From Chrysoporthe austroafricana (taxonomy: Eukaryota > Ascomycota > Sordariomycetes > Diaporthales > Cryphonectriaceae): a DNA stretch of 17,347 bases. The notes under the pieces were generated by a model, which was not told the origin of the DNA, made no database searches, and saw nothing but the letters and a program-made list of their open reading frames with translations. The stretch spans positions 1-17,347 of the forward strand of contig JYIP02000022.1 of the NCBI GenBank assembly GCA_001051155.2. Direction: 5' to 3'. The position numbers and the translations under genes were made by a program. Positions 1 through 10,515 of the stretch are shown here, piece after piece; positions within the stretch are counted from its first letter, which is position 1, and every line of letters begins with the position of its first letter.

Positions 1-1135
1 AGGAAATGAAAAATACAAAAAATAAGATATATAATAAAAAATCAAGAATAAATAATATATAATTAATAAAATAAAAAAGAAGCAAAGCAAATAGCAAATT
101 AAATAAAGAATATATATAACGAATAAAAGAAAAAAGAAATAAAATATATTCAAGAAAAAAAAAACAAAAGATAAAATAAAAAAGGAAAAAAGCAAATAGC
201 AAGTAAAAAAAAGAAATACGAAAATAAGAAATATATAATAAATAGTGTATAATATATAGCAAAAAGCAAATATATTATATATTTAGCAAATAAGAAATAT
301 ATAATAAATAGTATATAATATATAGCAAAAAGCAAATATATTATATATTTAACAAATAAGAAATATAATATATAATAAATAAAAGGAAAAATAAAAAAAA
401 TGAATAATACGTAATATAAAAAAAAAAAGGAATAAAAGCAAAGAAAAAATAAAATATATAATATATATAATAAATAGAATAAAAAAGAGATAATAAGCAA
501 TATATAAGAAATATAAGAAGGAAAGAGAAATAAAAAATATAATTTATAAAAAGCAAAGCAAATTAATTATAAAGTAAAGAAGAAAAAGAATATAAAAAAT
601 ACAAAATAAAGAATAAATCAAATATATAATACGTAATAGAAAAGAAAGAAGCAAAAAAAGAAAGAAGAAATAAAAAAAAGAAAAAGCAAAATGAATAATT
701 TATAAGAAAAAAAATAGATTTAATTAAGAATAAGCAAAGCAAATAGCAAATTCAGCAAATAATAAGCAAAATATAAAAGAAATAAAAAAGAAATAAATGA
801 AATATATAATAAAGAAAATAATAAAATAAAAGAAATAGTAAAGAAAATCAATAGCAAATCAAGCAAAAAGCAAATACAATATATATTTAATAAATAGGAA
901 AGAAGATAAAGAATATAAGAAATAAAGAATAAAAAAAATATATAATATATAATATGAAAAAATAAAATCAAGAATAAATATAATCAATAAAAGAAATATA
1001 AAGCAAAATAAATTAAAAGCAAAGCAAAGAATCAATAAAGTAAAAAATAAATACGAAATAATACGTAATAAAGAATACAAAATAAATACGAAAAAGAATA
1101 AAGAAAGCAAATAACAAAAAACAAATAAAAAAAAA
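1..1135. repeat. A+T-rich, purine-biased low-complexity tract
   Basis: The plus strand is almost entirely A, T and scattered G, with C found mainly inside short recurring words such as AGCAAA, GCAAAT and TACGAAA. The open frames here encode only strings of F, L, I and Y on the minus strand, the expected translation of such a tract, so I do not call genes. The boundary near 1135-1160 is sharp: composition changes and TCA-containing words become common. It may be a decayed satellite or an isochore-like block; the sequence alone does not say which. Confidence 0.8.
225..356. repeat. 66 bp tandem duplication (two units)
   Basis: Two adjacent 66 bp units, 225-290 and 291-356, both begin TAAGAAATATATAATAAATA. 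They differ at only two positions, both G in the first unit and A in the second (TGT versus TAT, and AGC versus AAC). A third, decayed unit appears to start at 357 and loses register within about 15 bases. The G-to-A differences fit the mutation pattern seen across the window. Confidence 0.85.
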
Positions 1136-1158
1136 TGCATTACGCAAGTAATCAATAC

Positions 1159-1560
1159 AATAAACCCCGTATAATCGTTTAATTAGTCCGACTGATATCG
1201 CAAATTTTCCCGCATTTTCTAATCAATTAAAATATATATTTCGATTAGTCGAATTGACTAGAATAGCTGCATCCAATTAAAATTCCAAGAAAAGTAAATC
1301 CGAATAGTCGAATTTTAAGAATATTTTTATATTAAATCAGTCGATTCTATTTAATTAATCGGCATCCTTATTCTTTCAATCAATCGAATTCTTATTAAAC
1401 TAGCTATATTCAATGAAAGGGACAAGAAAAATAAACCCGAATAATCGAACTATAAAATGCTTATTTATCAGATTATTCGATTCTATCGTATCAGTCGGTA
1501 TCTTTATTACAAAAATCAATCGAATTTTCAGATCTATTATAAGTACCGTTAAAATTAATT
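1159..1560. repeat. About three copies of a ~135 bp tandem repeat
   Basis: Matching landmarks recur at 1161 (TAAACCCCGTATAATCG), 1294 (GTAAATCCGAATAGTCG) and 1431 (ATAAACCCGAATAATCG), a period of about 133-137 bp. Downstream landmarks such as TCAGTCGATTCT / TTATTCGATTCT and CAATCAATCGAATT / AAATCAATCGAATT also pair between the second and third copies. Unlike the helicase genes, this block keeps many TCA triplets, so it has a milder mutation history. Its unit is too short to be a gene. Confidence 0.7.
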
Positions 1561-1675
1561 GATTCCAAAAACTTTACAGTACAAGCTTTACTATTGCTAT
1601 TCCTATGCGAGCATTGAGTTCAATTGATTCCAGAAAAGCTATTCTTTTTTTATTTTTCTACTTAATTGATTCCAG
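1555..1675 (+). repeat. Three copies of the WWAATTGRRTCCAG motif
   Basis: TTAATTGATTCCAA (1555-1568), TCAATTGATTCCAG (1620-1633) and TTAATTGATTCCAG (1662-1675) follow one another just beyond the 3' end of the minus-strand RecQ-like pseudogene. T-rich tracts lie between them. The last copy is identical to the 3' splice-site sequence of the intron at 11154-11209. Confidence 0.75.
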
Positions 1676-1729
1676 TCGCTTTAAAAAAGAATTCTTTTTT
1701 TTTTTATTTTATATTAGGATAAAACCCTT

Positions 1730-2330
1730 TCCTATGCTAATACTTGTGCAATTACGATAAATAGTTTAGGCTTTTCTTTATTTCCTATACAATCCTTTTT
1801 ACGAAGCTATTTTCCAGCCTTATTCGGCTTATTGCTTCCCAATTGCAAACCCTCTTATATATATATTTTGGGCCTTCTATACGCTTCAATCGATCTTGCT
1901 ATTTCTGCCCGCTTATAATACAAAACTTAAATAAAAATATCGATAAATGCTTTCCTATATATACAAACGACTTCTTTATTATATGCAAACTTGCTATTCT
2001 TTAGCTTTTTGAATTTCTTATATATATATTGTAAGCAGAGATATATAGAGCAAGTTAAATAGTAACTTAAATATTTTTCCCTTTTTATCTTTGCTTGAAT
2101 CCTGTCCATTTCTTGCTATAATTCGTTTTAAGGCTTAAAGCATTTATGCTAGGAATATATAATATTTACTCTTTATGCGAAAAGGCAATATATATATTTA
2201 GCGTAATAATTATATTCGTTAGCGTAATAGCATTACAAAAACTCTTCTAATATTGTAATCAATAAGGCCCAATCCGTATTTTATATCCGGGCTTGCTCTT
2301 ATTGTATTCGGTAATATTATAACGCTTATT
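1730..2330 (-). other. Cys-containing C-terminal segment of the RecQ-like relic
   Basis: The frame used by the helicase core is again protein-like here. It is charged, and read with Q at the stops it contains LTCSIYLC followed by EVVCIYRKAF and a basic tail (NKEKPKLF). Telomere-linked RecQ proteins of fungi end in a similar Cys-rich block after the helicase. A stretch of 61 codons (2109-1927) is open without a stop. Assignment is by position and general pattern, not by a decisive motif. Confidence 0.5.
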
Positions 2331-2339
2331 ATATATCTA

Positions 2340-2830
2340 TATATTCCAAAAGCAATAGCGATAAGGGTTTAGTATATATTATAGCGGAAAAGGAAGCTAG
2401 CAAAAATATTATAGCAAACGGAATGCCCGATAGATTAGCAGAATAGTCTTTCTATATTTGGATCGGGCTAAGCGGTTTATTTCGCGAACCCGAAACGAGG
2501 TTGCCGGGATATTTCGAAAAAGTAATCGCAAGAAATAAGCTCGGCTTTTCGGATTAAAGTTTCGAAAGGCTTTTGTCGTATAGGGTTAAGCTCTTATTAT
2601 TGCTAATATCGCTTGTTACGCGCGGGGGTAAAGCTCGAGGTCTTAGTTACGGTTATGGCGGGAAGTCGTATAATGCTACCGAAAGCATTTTGGATCCCGA
2701 TTTCTATATAGATACTGATAAAGTTAATAGCGTATAGCTTCCCGGACTTGCTAAGCATTCCGGAATTTGCTTGGGCTTAGCGGTATTAGAGAATATCGTA
2801 TTATATGCAAGGCGATTACAATCTCTATAA
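2340..2830 (+). pseudogene. Unidentified plus-strand coding-like remnant
   Basis: In the plus frame passing through 2462 the reading is strikingly protein-like: FREPETRLPGYFEKVIARNK, then GFSDQSFERLLSYR, then YNATESILDPDFYIDTDK. Only a few TAA or TAG stops break it. On the minus strand the same stretch is Ser/Pro/Leu-rich and less convincing. It falls between the helicase core and the C-terminal block of the minus-strand relic. It could be a foreign fragment inserted there, or an accidental antisense reading of a disordered linker. I do not recognise the family. G+C content is locally higher (2590-2680). Confidence 0.35.
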
Positions 2831-2979
2831 GCATATTCTGCAAAGCCGTATATTTATCTTTGCCCTTCCCTATTCAAAAAATCTTCAATTGCTTTGCGTA
2901 TATATAGCATTTGTGCAATTTGCATTATTATCGGGTCTATCGTACTAGAACGTTCTATTAGGATTGCTAATATCTTTTA

Positions 2980-3810
2980 TTCCCGTACTTTGCCGAATAT
3001 CTAGCATAGAATTAATATATTATACTTATTAATTATAACGATTAATATAATATCTTTAATATTTAGATTTTCTGCAATTGCTATAATTCCGATTATTAAA
3101 CTGCTTAGCTTTTTCTAGCGTTATAAGGTTTGTTTATTATAATTCTTTGCGTAATAATAGCTGCAGCCGAGCTAGCCTATTAAGATTTCTGCTTCTTATC
3201 TTGCTATATAATAAATTAAGCCTTTCTCGCATTCCTGCAAGCATTATGCAAAACGTATAATATGCATATAAAATACCTTTTTATCCTTAGCATATAAAGA
3301 AAGATATTTATATTCTGGATATTTTGTTAAAATCCGGAAGAATTTATATTTGGTTAGGCTTAAGCAGCTTATAAAGGTATTTAGTAGCGCTAGCAGTAAT
3401 ATAGCCGTAATATAAAGCCGCTTCTAATAAAAGCCGGCTAAGCGAATCTCGATATTTCGATATGCAAAGCAGTATTAATTCGCAAAATCCTTTGCTAAAA
3501 GCATATAATGCGCTTTATCTAATATAACTAGATTAACTAAGCCTTTTATATCGATACGGGTCGCTTAATGTATGAAATTCATATTTTGGAATATTTCTAG
3601 CATAAGGAAAAGTACGGCTATTTCGAAAGTATTGCAAGCCTAATCCATATCGATCCAGAAAGCATAAGGGATTTAGAACTATTTTAAACGCATTGCCGTA
3701 TTCCGTAATAAAGCAATCGTTAGTTAGACGATAAGGATTACTTTCCTATATTTGATTATTGCTAGCAGTATAAAGCCTATATTTTTCCTTATACCAGTCG
3801 GCGCTATTTG
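2980..3810 (-). other. RecQ helicase core of the minus-strand relic
   Basis: One frame carries the helicase motifs in order. APTGIRKN (3804-3781) replaces the Walker A motif APTGxGKS. A VxLTIALLRNT block follows, then VNLVILDKAHYML with DKAH at 3519-3508 in place of the DEAH/DECH box. Next comes LYITAILLL (about 3414-3388) as motif III (LTAT). GLIYYIARQEAE with a downstream LGCSYYYA corresponds to the IVYC and YHA segments. Then come LIIGIIAIAENLNIKDI, matching the VATxAxGMGIDxPDI block, and IFGKVRE (about 3000-2980) at the GRAGRDG position. Key residues are substituted in most motifs, so no activity is expected. Confidence 0.85.
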
Positions 3811-4099
3811 TATAATATTTATTACGGTAAATTCGATAATTTATTATAGGAAAGCCTTTTAGTAAGGGAAAAGGTTTTTCTTTACCTTTAGCAGCTTATC
3901 CAAAGCGTTTTTATTCTGTATATTCCTGGCCATTTTGTCGATCTGGCAGAATTGCATAAACTTTTCTATTATTTCGACCGGATTCCTATTCGCATTACGC
4001 TTTACCCTTTGCCCGGGCTTAGCTTCGATCTCGAAATAGCAGTAAAATGCATTGCAAAGAAATATTTGCTTCTGGAAAGCAATACCGAAATCGAATTCT

Positions 4100-4690
4100 A
4101 CCGTATAGAAATGTTTGCTTACGGCCGCCGAATGCCCCGTATACCTTTCGATCAAGTTTTCCTTTTTTTCTAAATCTTTATTCTTATCGCTATTACTGCT
4201 AGCGCTTGTCGTTTCGATACTATAATTATCCAGATCGTCCGTACGAAAGTATTAATAAGCAATCCCTTTCAATACTTGCTTGCCTTCTCGCAAAGTTAGC
4301 TTCTTGCTATATATTCCTATGCTAATATTCTAAATAAGCTCTTTGAGGCATACTATTATAACGAAATTGCTCGCGCTAAATGCCTGATAGCTTAATAGCA
4401 GATTATTTTGCCGGCCGATATTATCGCGCCGGATAAAGAGCTGCGCTTCCAAATATTCCGCAAACGGCTAGATAATAAGGATCTATACGAAAATAAAGTA
4501 TGCATATATACGATATAGCTTCTGCTAAATCTTTTTGGATTTAAACTTAATCTTTTATAACGACTTATTCTATTCTATTACAAATGTAATTAAGTTTTCG
4601 TATAGGAAGATATTGCGTAGCCTTATAGCCGAAATGTTTTTATACCGGATGCTTAATAATTCGGATATCCGGGGCGGCTATTTTCCGCTT
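4100..4690 (-). other. Tyrosine-recombinase-like block upstream of the RecQ core
   Basis: GK(Q)PPRISELLSIRY starts at 4686. This is the GGQPxRxxELLSI block of fungal telomere-linked helicases, here with a stop at the Gln and K at the second Gly. About 170 codons later comes TGHSAAVSKHFYT (4143-4105). An Arg in an 'R-x-x-EL' context, a later Gly-His-Ser and a closing Tyr resemble the box I and box II order of tyrosine recombinases. A middle segment, REGKQVLKGIAYQYF, sits where a His-x-x-Arg would be expected but lacks it here. The link to recombinases is my inference from spacing and motif order. The block joins the RecQ core in the same frame with no interruption other than stops. Confidence 0.55.
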
Positions 4691-5287
4691 TATTATAATA
4701 GCAAGGCAAAGCTAGCGCAAGCCTTTCGTATAAGGGTAAAATAAGCCCGGATAGCAAGCTTAGCCAAGCTGCTACTGCTGCTATTATTCTATTTCGCTTA
4801 TATCTCGTAATCCTTTTCTAGCTTATAGATAAAGTGCTTTTTGCAACGCTTTATAATAGCAGCGTTGCAATAGTTTGCCAGGAAGCTATATTACGCTATC
4901 GCATTCGCCCTATTTTTATAAAGCGTAGCAATATTGCAAAAGGCCGGGATTGCGTAAATTGCGTTTGGATTAATAAGCTTTATAAGCAATTCCCGTATTA
5001 TTCATTCCAGATTTATAATATTGGCTGCTATTATCTGACCGACTTGTCCTTTCGTTATTGTAATTCCAAATCCCATTATCTTAGCATTCGTTATTTCATT
5101 CTATTCGATTATAAGATCTTTAGCTTAATTCCGTATTCAGATTTTGTATATAGCTAATATTTCGTATAGCAAGGCTAATAGCAAGAATTAATAATTATCC
5201 GGCAAAATATAGATAATTAGTTTTATAAGCCCTATTAAGCAATGCAGCCGATTTGTTATAAATTAGCCAAAATCTAGATAATTTCTG

Positions 5288-5352
5288 CTGCTATTATCTG
5301 TCTTTCTGTTTCTCTCTCTCTTTCTCTTTCTTTCTTTTTTCTATTTCCTTTT
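5288..5352. repeat. Pyrimidine (CT/TTTC) microsatellite
   Basis: The plus strand is a run of C and T only apart from a few bases: tctgtttctctctctctttc and similar, ending in ttttttctatttcc. It separates two frames of the minus-strand RecQ-like relic, where it reads as a polypurine tract able to encode Lys/Arg/Glu strings. It may be part of an intron together with the motif copies at 5368-5436. Confidence 0.8.
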
Positions 5353-5364
5353 TTCTTAACGGTT

Positions 5365-5436
5365 AGATTCAATTGGGTTTATAAAAACAGAATCCGTTAC
5401 GATTCTATATTCTTTTCTGGGCTTAATTGCATCCAG
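5365..5436. repeat. Paired AATTG motifs inside the RecQ-like relic
   Basis: GATTCAATTGGGTTTA (from 5366) is nearly self-complementary and reads as the motif on both strands. TTAATTGCATCCAG (5423-5436) is a clear plus-strand copy. They lie between two coding-like segments of the minus-strand gene, where an intron or insertion would explain the frame change. Confidence 0.55.
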
Positions 5437-5479
5437 GCCTGCCAAAAGAGATATTCGTACTGAAAAGCGTTATAATTCT

Positions 5480-6880
5480 TTCGCATTTCTGCAAAGGATT
5501 GGGAAGAAAAGAAGAGGATTGGGGCAGCGGGATTAGCTTACTTTTATCTAATCGGCTTTGGCATGCAATATCGTATACCAATATAAAAGCTATTTTGATA
5601 AATATATCGTAATATCCGCCGAATTAATAGCAATTTTGCTAAGAAATTATAGCCGGGTTAATATATAAGCAAGCTATAATGGAATGGATTATATTTCTAT
5701 ATTTGTCCGTTATAAAGCGCTATTAAAGCATTAATAGCATTACCGCGTTTATTATTGCGTTCTGGCCTTCCGGTTTTTCGTCTGCTGCTATAGCAAGCAG
5801 AGCTATTATGCTTGCTTGCTAATCTGTATCGAGAGTAACGATAGGGCGGGCTGCGCAGCTTATTGCGGCTATATAAATAATTACCTTTCCGAAAGTCTCG
5901 CAATAATATTCTAGAGTCTTTTCTGCAATATTTTATAGAAAAGGGCTTATAATCTTAATATCCTTATACGAGCGCTTATTAAGCTGCTATAGGATTAGCT
6001 CGCTTTTATCTGCTAGCGCGCGCTAAATTGCCAAAACCTTTTCTTTTAGATAATACAAGCATAAGGCTAAAGCAGCAGCCAGTTCCTTATCTTTTATATA
6101 CGCAATTATTTCCTGTACGGTATAGCCGGCTAGATATTTGCTAAAACCTATTTCGTTCGCAAATGGATTAAGTATTACGAACGAGCTTTTTTCGAACGGT
6201 TTGTCAGCCGTATGCTGCTATTGCTAGAGCAATCTGAACTGCTATACGAAGCTCGGCTTCGGTATAAGCGGCGCGCTATATATTACGTTAAAGTATTGCG
6301 AAAGCCCGCTTACTCTAATCTATTATACCATTGCCCTTTCGATTTAGCCCCGGTTGGGATAGCATGCCCAGAAATGCCTATAGGCTTATTGCAATATAAT
6401 ATATATTGCGCTATAGTAAATATACTTAAACTTCGCTTAAATATCGAGGAAAAGTAAGGGCTCGATAGGCTAGCAAAATACGAGTTCGGTTAATTAGCTC
6501 TGAATATTATATATTCATTTGTCTGCTATTAGCGCGACTTGCTAGCCAGCTGCTTGAATTTATCGCGCCCGTATTGCCGTTTCGATATATAATATTGCGA
6601 TATATTTATACAAGTATTTATCGAAAGCCTTGCAAATAAGCATAACGAGCTCGTAGCATTTGCAGCAAAAGATTATATATAGGCTTTAGATTGCTAGGAA
6701 AGGGTTTGTATCGATTGTTATATTGCTGCCGCCGCTTAGCTCTATTGCTATTGCGGATGCTCCCGCTTCTATTATTCCCGCAATCTTTAAATCGCAAGCC
6801 CAGTAGTTTATAAAGCGTAATAATATATATTCTGTTATTTGTATACGAAGGCGTAATAATAGCTCTATTTAAGCTTGCTA
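5480..6880 (-). other. N-terminal zinc-finger-like and linker region of the RecQ-like relic
   Basis: A continuous frame with stops mostly at likely Gln positions gives FCCKCYELVM (6670-6641) as a CxxC half-site. ELVFCQPIEPLLFLDI and QAYRHFWACYPNRG follow, as a second zinc-finger-like segment with a His. Then come VSGLSQYFNV (about 6310-6284), NPFANEIGFSKYLAGYTVQE (about 6172-6113), NKRSYKDIKIISPF, EYYCETFGKVIIYI (about 5911-5870) and QRFITDKYRNIIHS. The order Cys-region, CQRF..SQYFEV, PNPW..GW..HL, NRKE, W+KLLCYI matches what I recall of fungal subtelomeric RecQ proteins and DUF3505-like neighbours. This segment settles the strand: the plus-strand open frame at 6212-6457 is a shadow of it. 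Confidence 0.75.
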
Positions 6881-7892
6881 TCGCGCGTATTTTCGAAAAG
6901 CCCGAAACGGATAGGGCTTCTTTCTTTCTTTTTCTTTTATAATGCATAGCGCAAGAAATAGCATAAGCGGGCGCATTTTCCCTTTCTTAAGCGAAATCTC
7001 TTTTATAGCAAAAGGTTTTCTGTCTTTTGCTATTCCGCTTTTCCTTTTCTATAGTAATCTGTATTATAGCCTTCCTTTTTCGCAATTAGCCAATTCGAAT
7101 ATACCCGATTTTTTTCTTTTCCCAAAAATACGATTTTAGCAATTATGCCTGAAACTATTATATTATCGCGCTCTATAGGCTTCGTTATATAAATCGATAT
7201 TCTTAACGTATATCAAGCCCTCTACCCGACCTGTATTTAGCTATATGCTTTATATTAAGCTAATAAGTTCTAATTGGCCGCTTTACGCTAAGCTATACAT
7301 ATAGGGCTAGTTCCTTCCTTTTTTTCCTGCTATTGGATTTATTTAAGCCTAAAAAAGCGCTTCGGGCCCGCTAGCGCTAGTCTGGAAATAGCTAGCGTAT
7401 ATGCACGTAATATTATTAAAGCGAAAACAAATTAGCGTTTCGTTAGCCGTATTAGCAAAGCTTGCTATTCCTTTTTATTCCGTTTTGCTAGTTAAGCTAG
7501 CCTTTCTCTTCTTTTTCCTCTTTAATAACTATACTTATAGCAATTACTAGGTATATTAACCCTCTCGATACCCTTATCGATTTATTTCCTATTGCGCTGC
7601 TTCGTTTCTTCTGCTTTTTCGCTTTTAAGTACTTTATTTCGCTAAAGCGTCGTTATAGCTTTTCGGGCGCCCAGCTAGGCCTTTACAGCCGTTTATATAG
7701 CTATTTGGACGCCTTTATAATAGCGGCTTTTAATTATTTCTTTTCCTAAAAACTAGCTGTTTTTTTCGTATTTCGCATAATTAAGTATTTACTTTTTGCC
7801 CTATATCTAGCTAACCTTTTTAGTAGCTCTCTTTTCCGAATGCGCTTGCTTATTGCGCGCTTTTTTATTGTTTTCCCTTTTTTTTTGGGCAT
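6850..7892 (-). other. Basic N-terminal segment of the RecQ-like relic
   Basis: From an ATG at 7892 the frame gives MPKKKGKTIKKRAISKRIRK, then a long Lys/Arg-rich sequence. With Q at TAG/TAA it includes PSWAPEKLQRRFSEIKYLKA and, near 6947, MHYKRKRKKEALSVSGFSK. The composition suggests a nuclear-localised, probably disordered leader. I recognise no domain. It is assigned to the RecQ-like gene because it lies directly upstream on the same strand and its stops follow the same TAG/TAA pattern. It could instead be a separate small gene. Confidence 0.45.
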
Positions 7893-7937
7893 AATCGAAT
7901 CTAGCTGCGCTAGGAAAGCTAGAAAAAAAAAAACGAT
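7893..7937. promoter_or_regulatory. Short divergent intergenic gap between the two helicase relics
   Basis: Only 45 bp separate the minus-strand ATG (7892-7890) and the plus-strand ATG (7938-7940). The gap overlaps one copy of the recurrent motif (GCATAATCGAATCTAG, 7889-7904), followed by an A-rich stretch. This is short for two fungal promoters, so one of the starts may be internal, or the motif copy may be the 3' end of an upstream intron of the plus-strand gene. No promoter element is recognisable. Confidence 0.4.
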
Positions 7938-8574
7938 ATGGGTAAGCAAAAAAGCATTAAAGAGAGATATAGAGGAACTATAGCGCCCGAGCGGAAGCAT
8001 ACTTGCAAAAGCAAGAAAAGTATAGCTGCTAGGGCTATAGACCAGAGCGATAGCGGGCCAGCTTTGTCTGTTACGCTTGCCGATAGCTAGCTTAAGCCTT
8101 CCAGTATCCCGAAAAAGAAAGGCCGCTTTATTAAAGCCCTTATCGATAAGGCAGCTATTGCCGCTGCTCGCAAGAAGATAGAAGAAAAGATTAAAGCTAA
8201 AATTAAAGCAGCCCTGGACTAGAAAATCTTCGATTTCGGTTTTATCTACTTTGCCCTTATCGTAACCAATTGCGCTATTGCTTTCCAGTTCTTATAGGAT
8301 TACGATTTTACAAAAAGTTCCGATTGCAAAATTATCAAGCTTTCTTAGTAATATGAAAACTATAGCTATTACCTGCTTGCTTTTGCAAAAGAAAGCTATA
8401 TAAGCAAGATTTATTAGATATAGTATATCGAATAGCAAGTTATACTTAATTTTCATATCCGGAAGATTTGTATATTCGTAAAGCTGAACTAGGCTTCCTT
8501 CCCGAAAGGGTTTATTATATAGTATTAGGGCTTCCGCAATATTGCTTGCCTTAATAGTTTTATTTATAAATAAA

Positions 8575-8860
8575 ATATATCGATTATATTATTTATTCTG
8601 CTTTTTTTTCCTTGCATTCTGGTTTTATGAGTTATAGATTCGATTAAGCTTAAAAAAAACTCTAAATTTTATTTCTAAGCGCAATCGAGTCCAGAGCTTT
8701 AAAAAAATAGCAGAAATTATAAGAAAATGCTTATAGTCTTAATATTGCTATCTCTTTTTTTTTCCTTATTTTTTTTTTCTACTACTGCTCGATCTAATTA
8801 TACCCAAAAAGGCATTTATATAGGCTTATTATTCCTAAGCCTAATCGAATCTATTAAAGC
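8575..8860 (+). other. Intron-like interruption with two inverted motif pairs
   Basis: Coding-like sequence in the SNF2-like gene stops near 8575 and returns, in the same numerical frame, by about 8860. Between them are T-rich tracts and four copies of the recurrent motif in two facing pairs. One pair is 8637-8652 (GATTCGATTAAGCTTA) against 8677-8694 (ending GCAATCGAGTCCAG). The other is 8791-8806 against 8839-8853. The segment after 8694 (SFKKIAEIIRKC) may be a small exon, which would make this two introns. I could not fix the donor sites. Confidence 0.5.
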
Positions 8861-10515
8861 CGGAAAAAAAGGAAAAGGAAAATAGTATAAGAAAAGCAAA
8901 AAAAAACAGCCGGTTTTTTATGCTAATAGAATATTATATTCAGGTTTACGACTTTTTAATCTCGCTTATTCCTTTATTAGCAAAATAAGCAGCAATCGAT
9001 TGTATAATTAAGCTAAAATTTTTGCTATTTTCAAGATTATAATATCTAGCTTTGCTATATACGAAATTATAGCTTAAATACGTAAAGAGAAATACGGATT
9101 GCTTACGGATTTTCCTAAAGCGATAGCGTATCGCATTACGAATATAAGCTTGCAAGAAAACGGTTCTAGCAATTATGCATACAGTATTGCATATTTTTAT
9201 ATTTATTTTACTTTCCTGTTCTATTGCAAAAGGGACAATTATACCAAGCTGGATTATTCGGTATGCTAGCGAAAATATAAAGCCAAGCAATAAAATAGCC
9301 AAGATTTATTTCGAAAGAATTTCAAAATATTGCTATAAAACCTTAGCGATACGCAAAACCTATTCCGCTTTATAATAATCGATAACGATATATACATTAA
9401 CGGCCGCTTTTTTGGCAGCTATATACTAGAAAACTGGTAGCGAATATATATTATACTTGGCATTATTTATCGCGAGCGTAAGGATATCGTACAGATTTTC
9501 GGGTTTCCTAAAATAATAATCGCTATTAACGAACTATTATATTAGGTAAGCAATACGGAAATAAGAATGCTAATAAAAGATACGGATACGGAACAAATAA
9601 TGCTATAGCGCAACCGTATTAACTATAATTGCTTCCATATAGCGCTGCTTGCGAATAGCAGCTAAAAGTCAGAAGCCGTAACGCGTATCGATATATATTT
9701 CGCTAACTATTGCGCTTAAAATAGCGCGGAAGCTTTGCCCGAGACAGTAGCAGAACTGGAAGCCGCTATCGCGTTTACGATAGAGAAATATTCGGCATTA
9801 ATAAACTGCATAGCGCGCTTGAATGCTATTAAAAGCCTAATATTCGCGAACCAGACCCTTATAGATTTCAAGATATAGCAGCTTTTCGCCTTGCAAATCC
9901 GGCAATTTTACGGCCCTATTTATAATTTGGAAACGCAGGATATAGATTGCGCTATTAATCCCGCTTTTTCCGAGCTTATAATACCGGAAAAGCAAGCCAA
10001 GTATTTTAACGCTTATATTGCGGTCGCAAACGCGCTTGCGCTAGAGCTCGCCAAATCGAATAGCATTATTTATATAAATACGGAAAAGCGTTACGAAAAA
10101 GCCGATAAAGTGCTCGGCATTATATACGCCCTAAATAAGATAGCAGCGGGCAATATGCCGCTTATATACGACTGGAATTAAATATTCGCTATATTCGGTA
10201 TAAGCAAAGAAAATTAGCAGGATAGGATATATAATTGCGAGAATACCGAATGCTAATGCTAGGATATTATCGGCAAAACGTATATTGCGCTTAAGATATT
10301 AACGAAACCAAATAGCATTACTTAAAATAAAAGGAAAGGATGCGCTATCGAAAGCAAAAGCGATAAAGAAAACAATAAAAGCGATAAGGAAAATAAAAGG
10401 GCTGATAATAAAGAAGATAATGCTATTGAGAAAAGCGGTAAAGAAGATATTGCTACCGGAAACCCGGATAAAATTATTAAACTTGCTTTCCGGTTCAAGT
10501 AGTATTAGCTAATAA
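8860..10515 (+). other. Long helical middle region of the SNF2-like relic
   Basis: A single frame of about 550 codons has roughly 20 TAA/TAG stops. Residues read KKSKKKQPVFYANRILYSG, then EIIAQIRKEKYGLLTDFPKA, ENWQRIYIILGIIYRERKD, PETVAELEAAIAFTIEKY, and a 96-codon uninterrupted stretch (9894-10181) with ANALALELAKSNSIIYINTE. It ends in an acidic low-complexity segment, SDKENNKSDKENKRADNKED (near 10360-10430). KLAFRFKQYQ just before the intron at 10516 resembles the sequence that leads into SNF2 motif I. I recognise no named domain in the main part. Confidence 0.55.

Larger units (their letters stand above)
1730..7892 (-). pseudogene. Telomere-linked RecQ-type helicase, decayed
   Basis: I read this as a relic of a large fungal subtelomeric RecQ (TLH-type) ATP-dependent DNA helicase, roughly 1,900 codons. 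The reading begins MPKKKGKTIKKRA at 7892. It runs in one frame to about 6850, a second from about 6880 to 5480, a third from about 5290 to 4840, and a fourth from about 4830 to 1730. The frame changes may be introns or indels. Segments in order are an N-terminal Cys-rich region, a linker, a tyrosine-recombinase-like block, a RecQ core and a Cys-containing tail. Dozens of in-frame stops interrupt it. Those I read from 4830 downward were all TAA or TAG, many where family members carry Gln, which points to C-to-T mutation rather than random decay. The one TGA I saw is near 6510. It is divergent from the SNF2-like relic at 7938. The family assignment rests on several independent motif blocks; exact ends and introns are uncertain. 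Confidence 0.8.

Noticed and set aside
150..1155. Several minus-strand open frames of about 70-116 codons
   Set aside because: They consist almost only of F, L, I, Y and S, the direct translation of an A+T-rich low-complexity tract; no start context or domain.
4535..5157. Two plus-strand open frames of 69 and 107 codons
   Set aside because: The minus strand reads better here, giving the GGQPPR-like block and the linker of the RecQ relic.
6212..6457. Plus-strand open frame of 81 codons
   Set aside because: It looks reasonable alone, but the minus frame continues a recognisable RecQ-like N-terminal region through it.
8946..9302. Minus-strand open frame of 118 codons
   Set aside because: It lies opposite the middle of the SNF2-like relic, whose plus frame is continuous across it.
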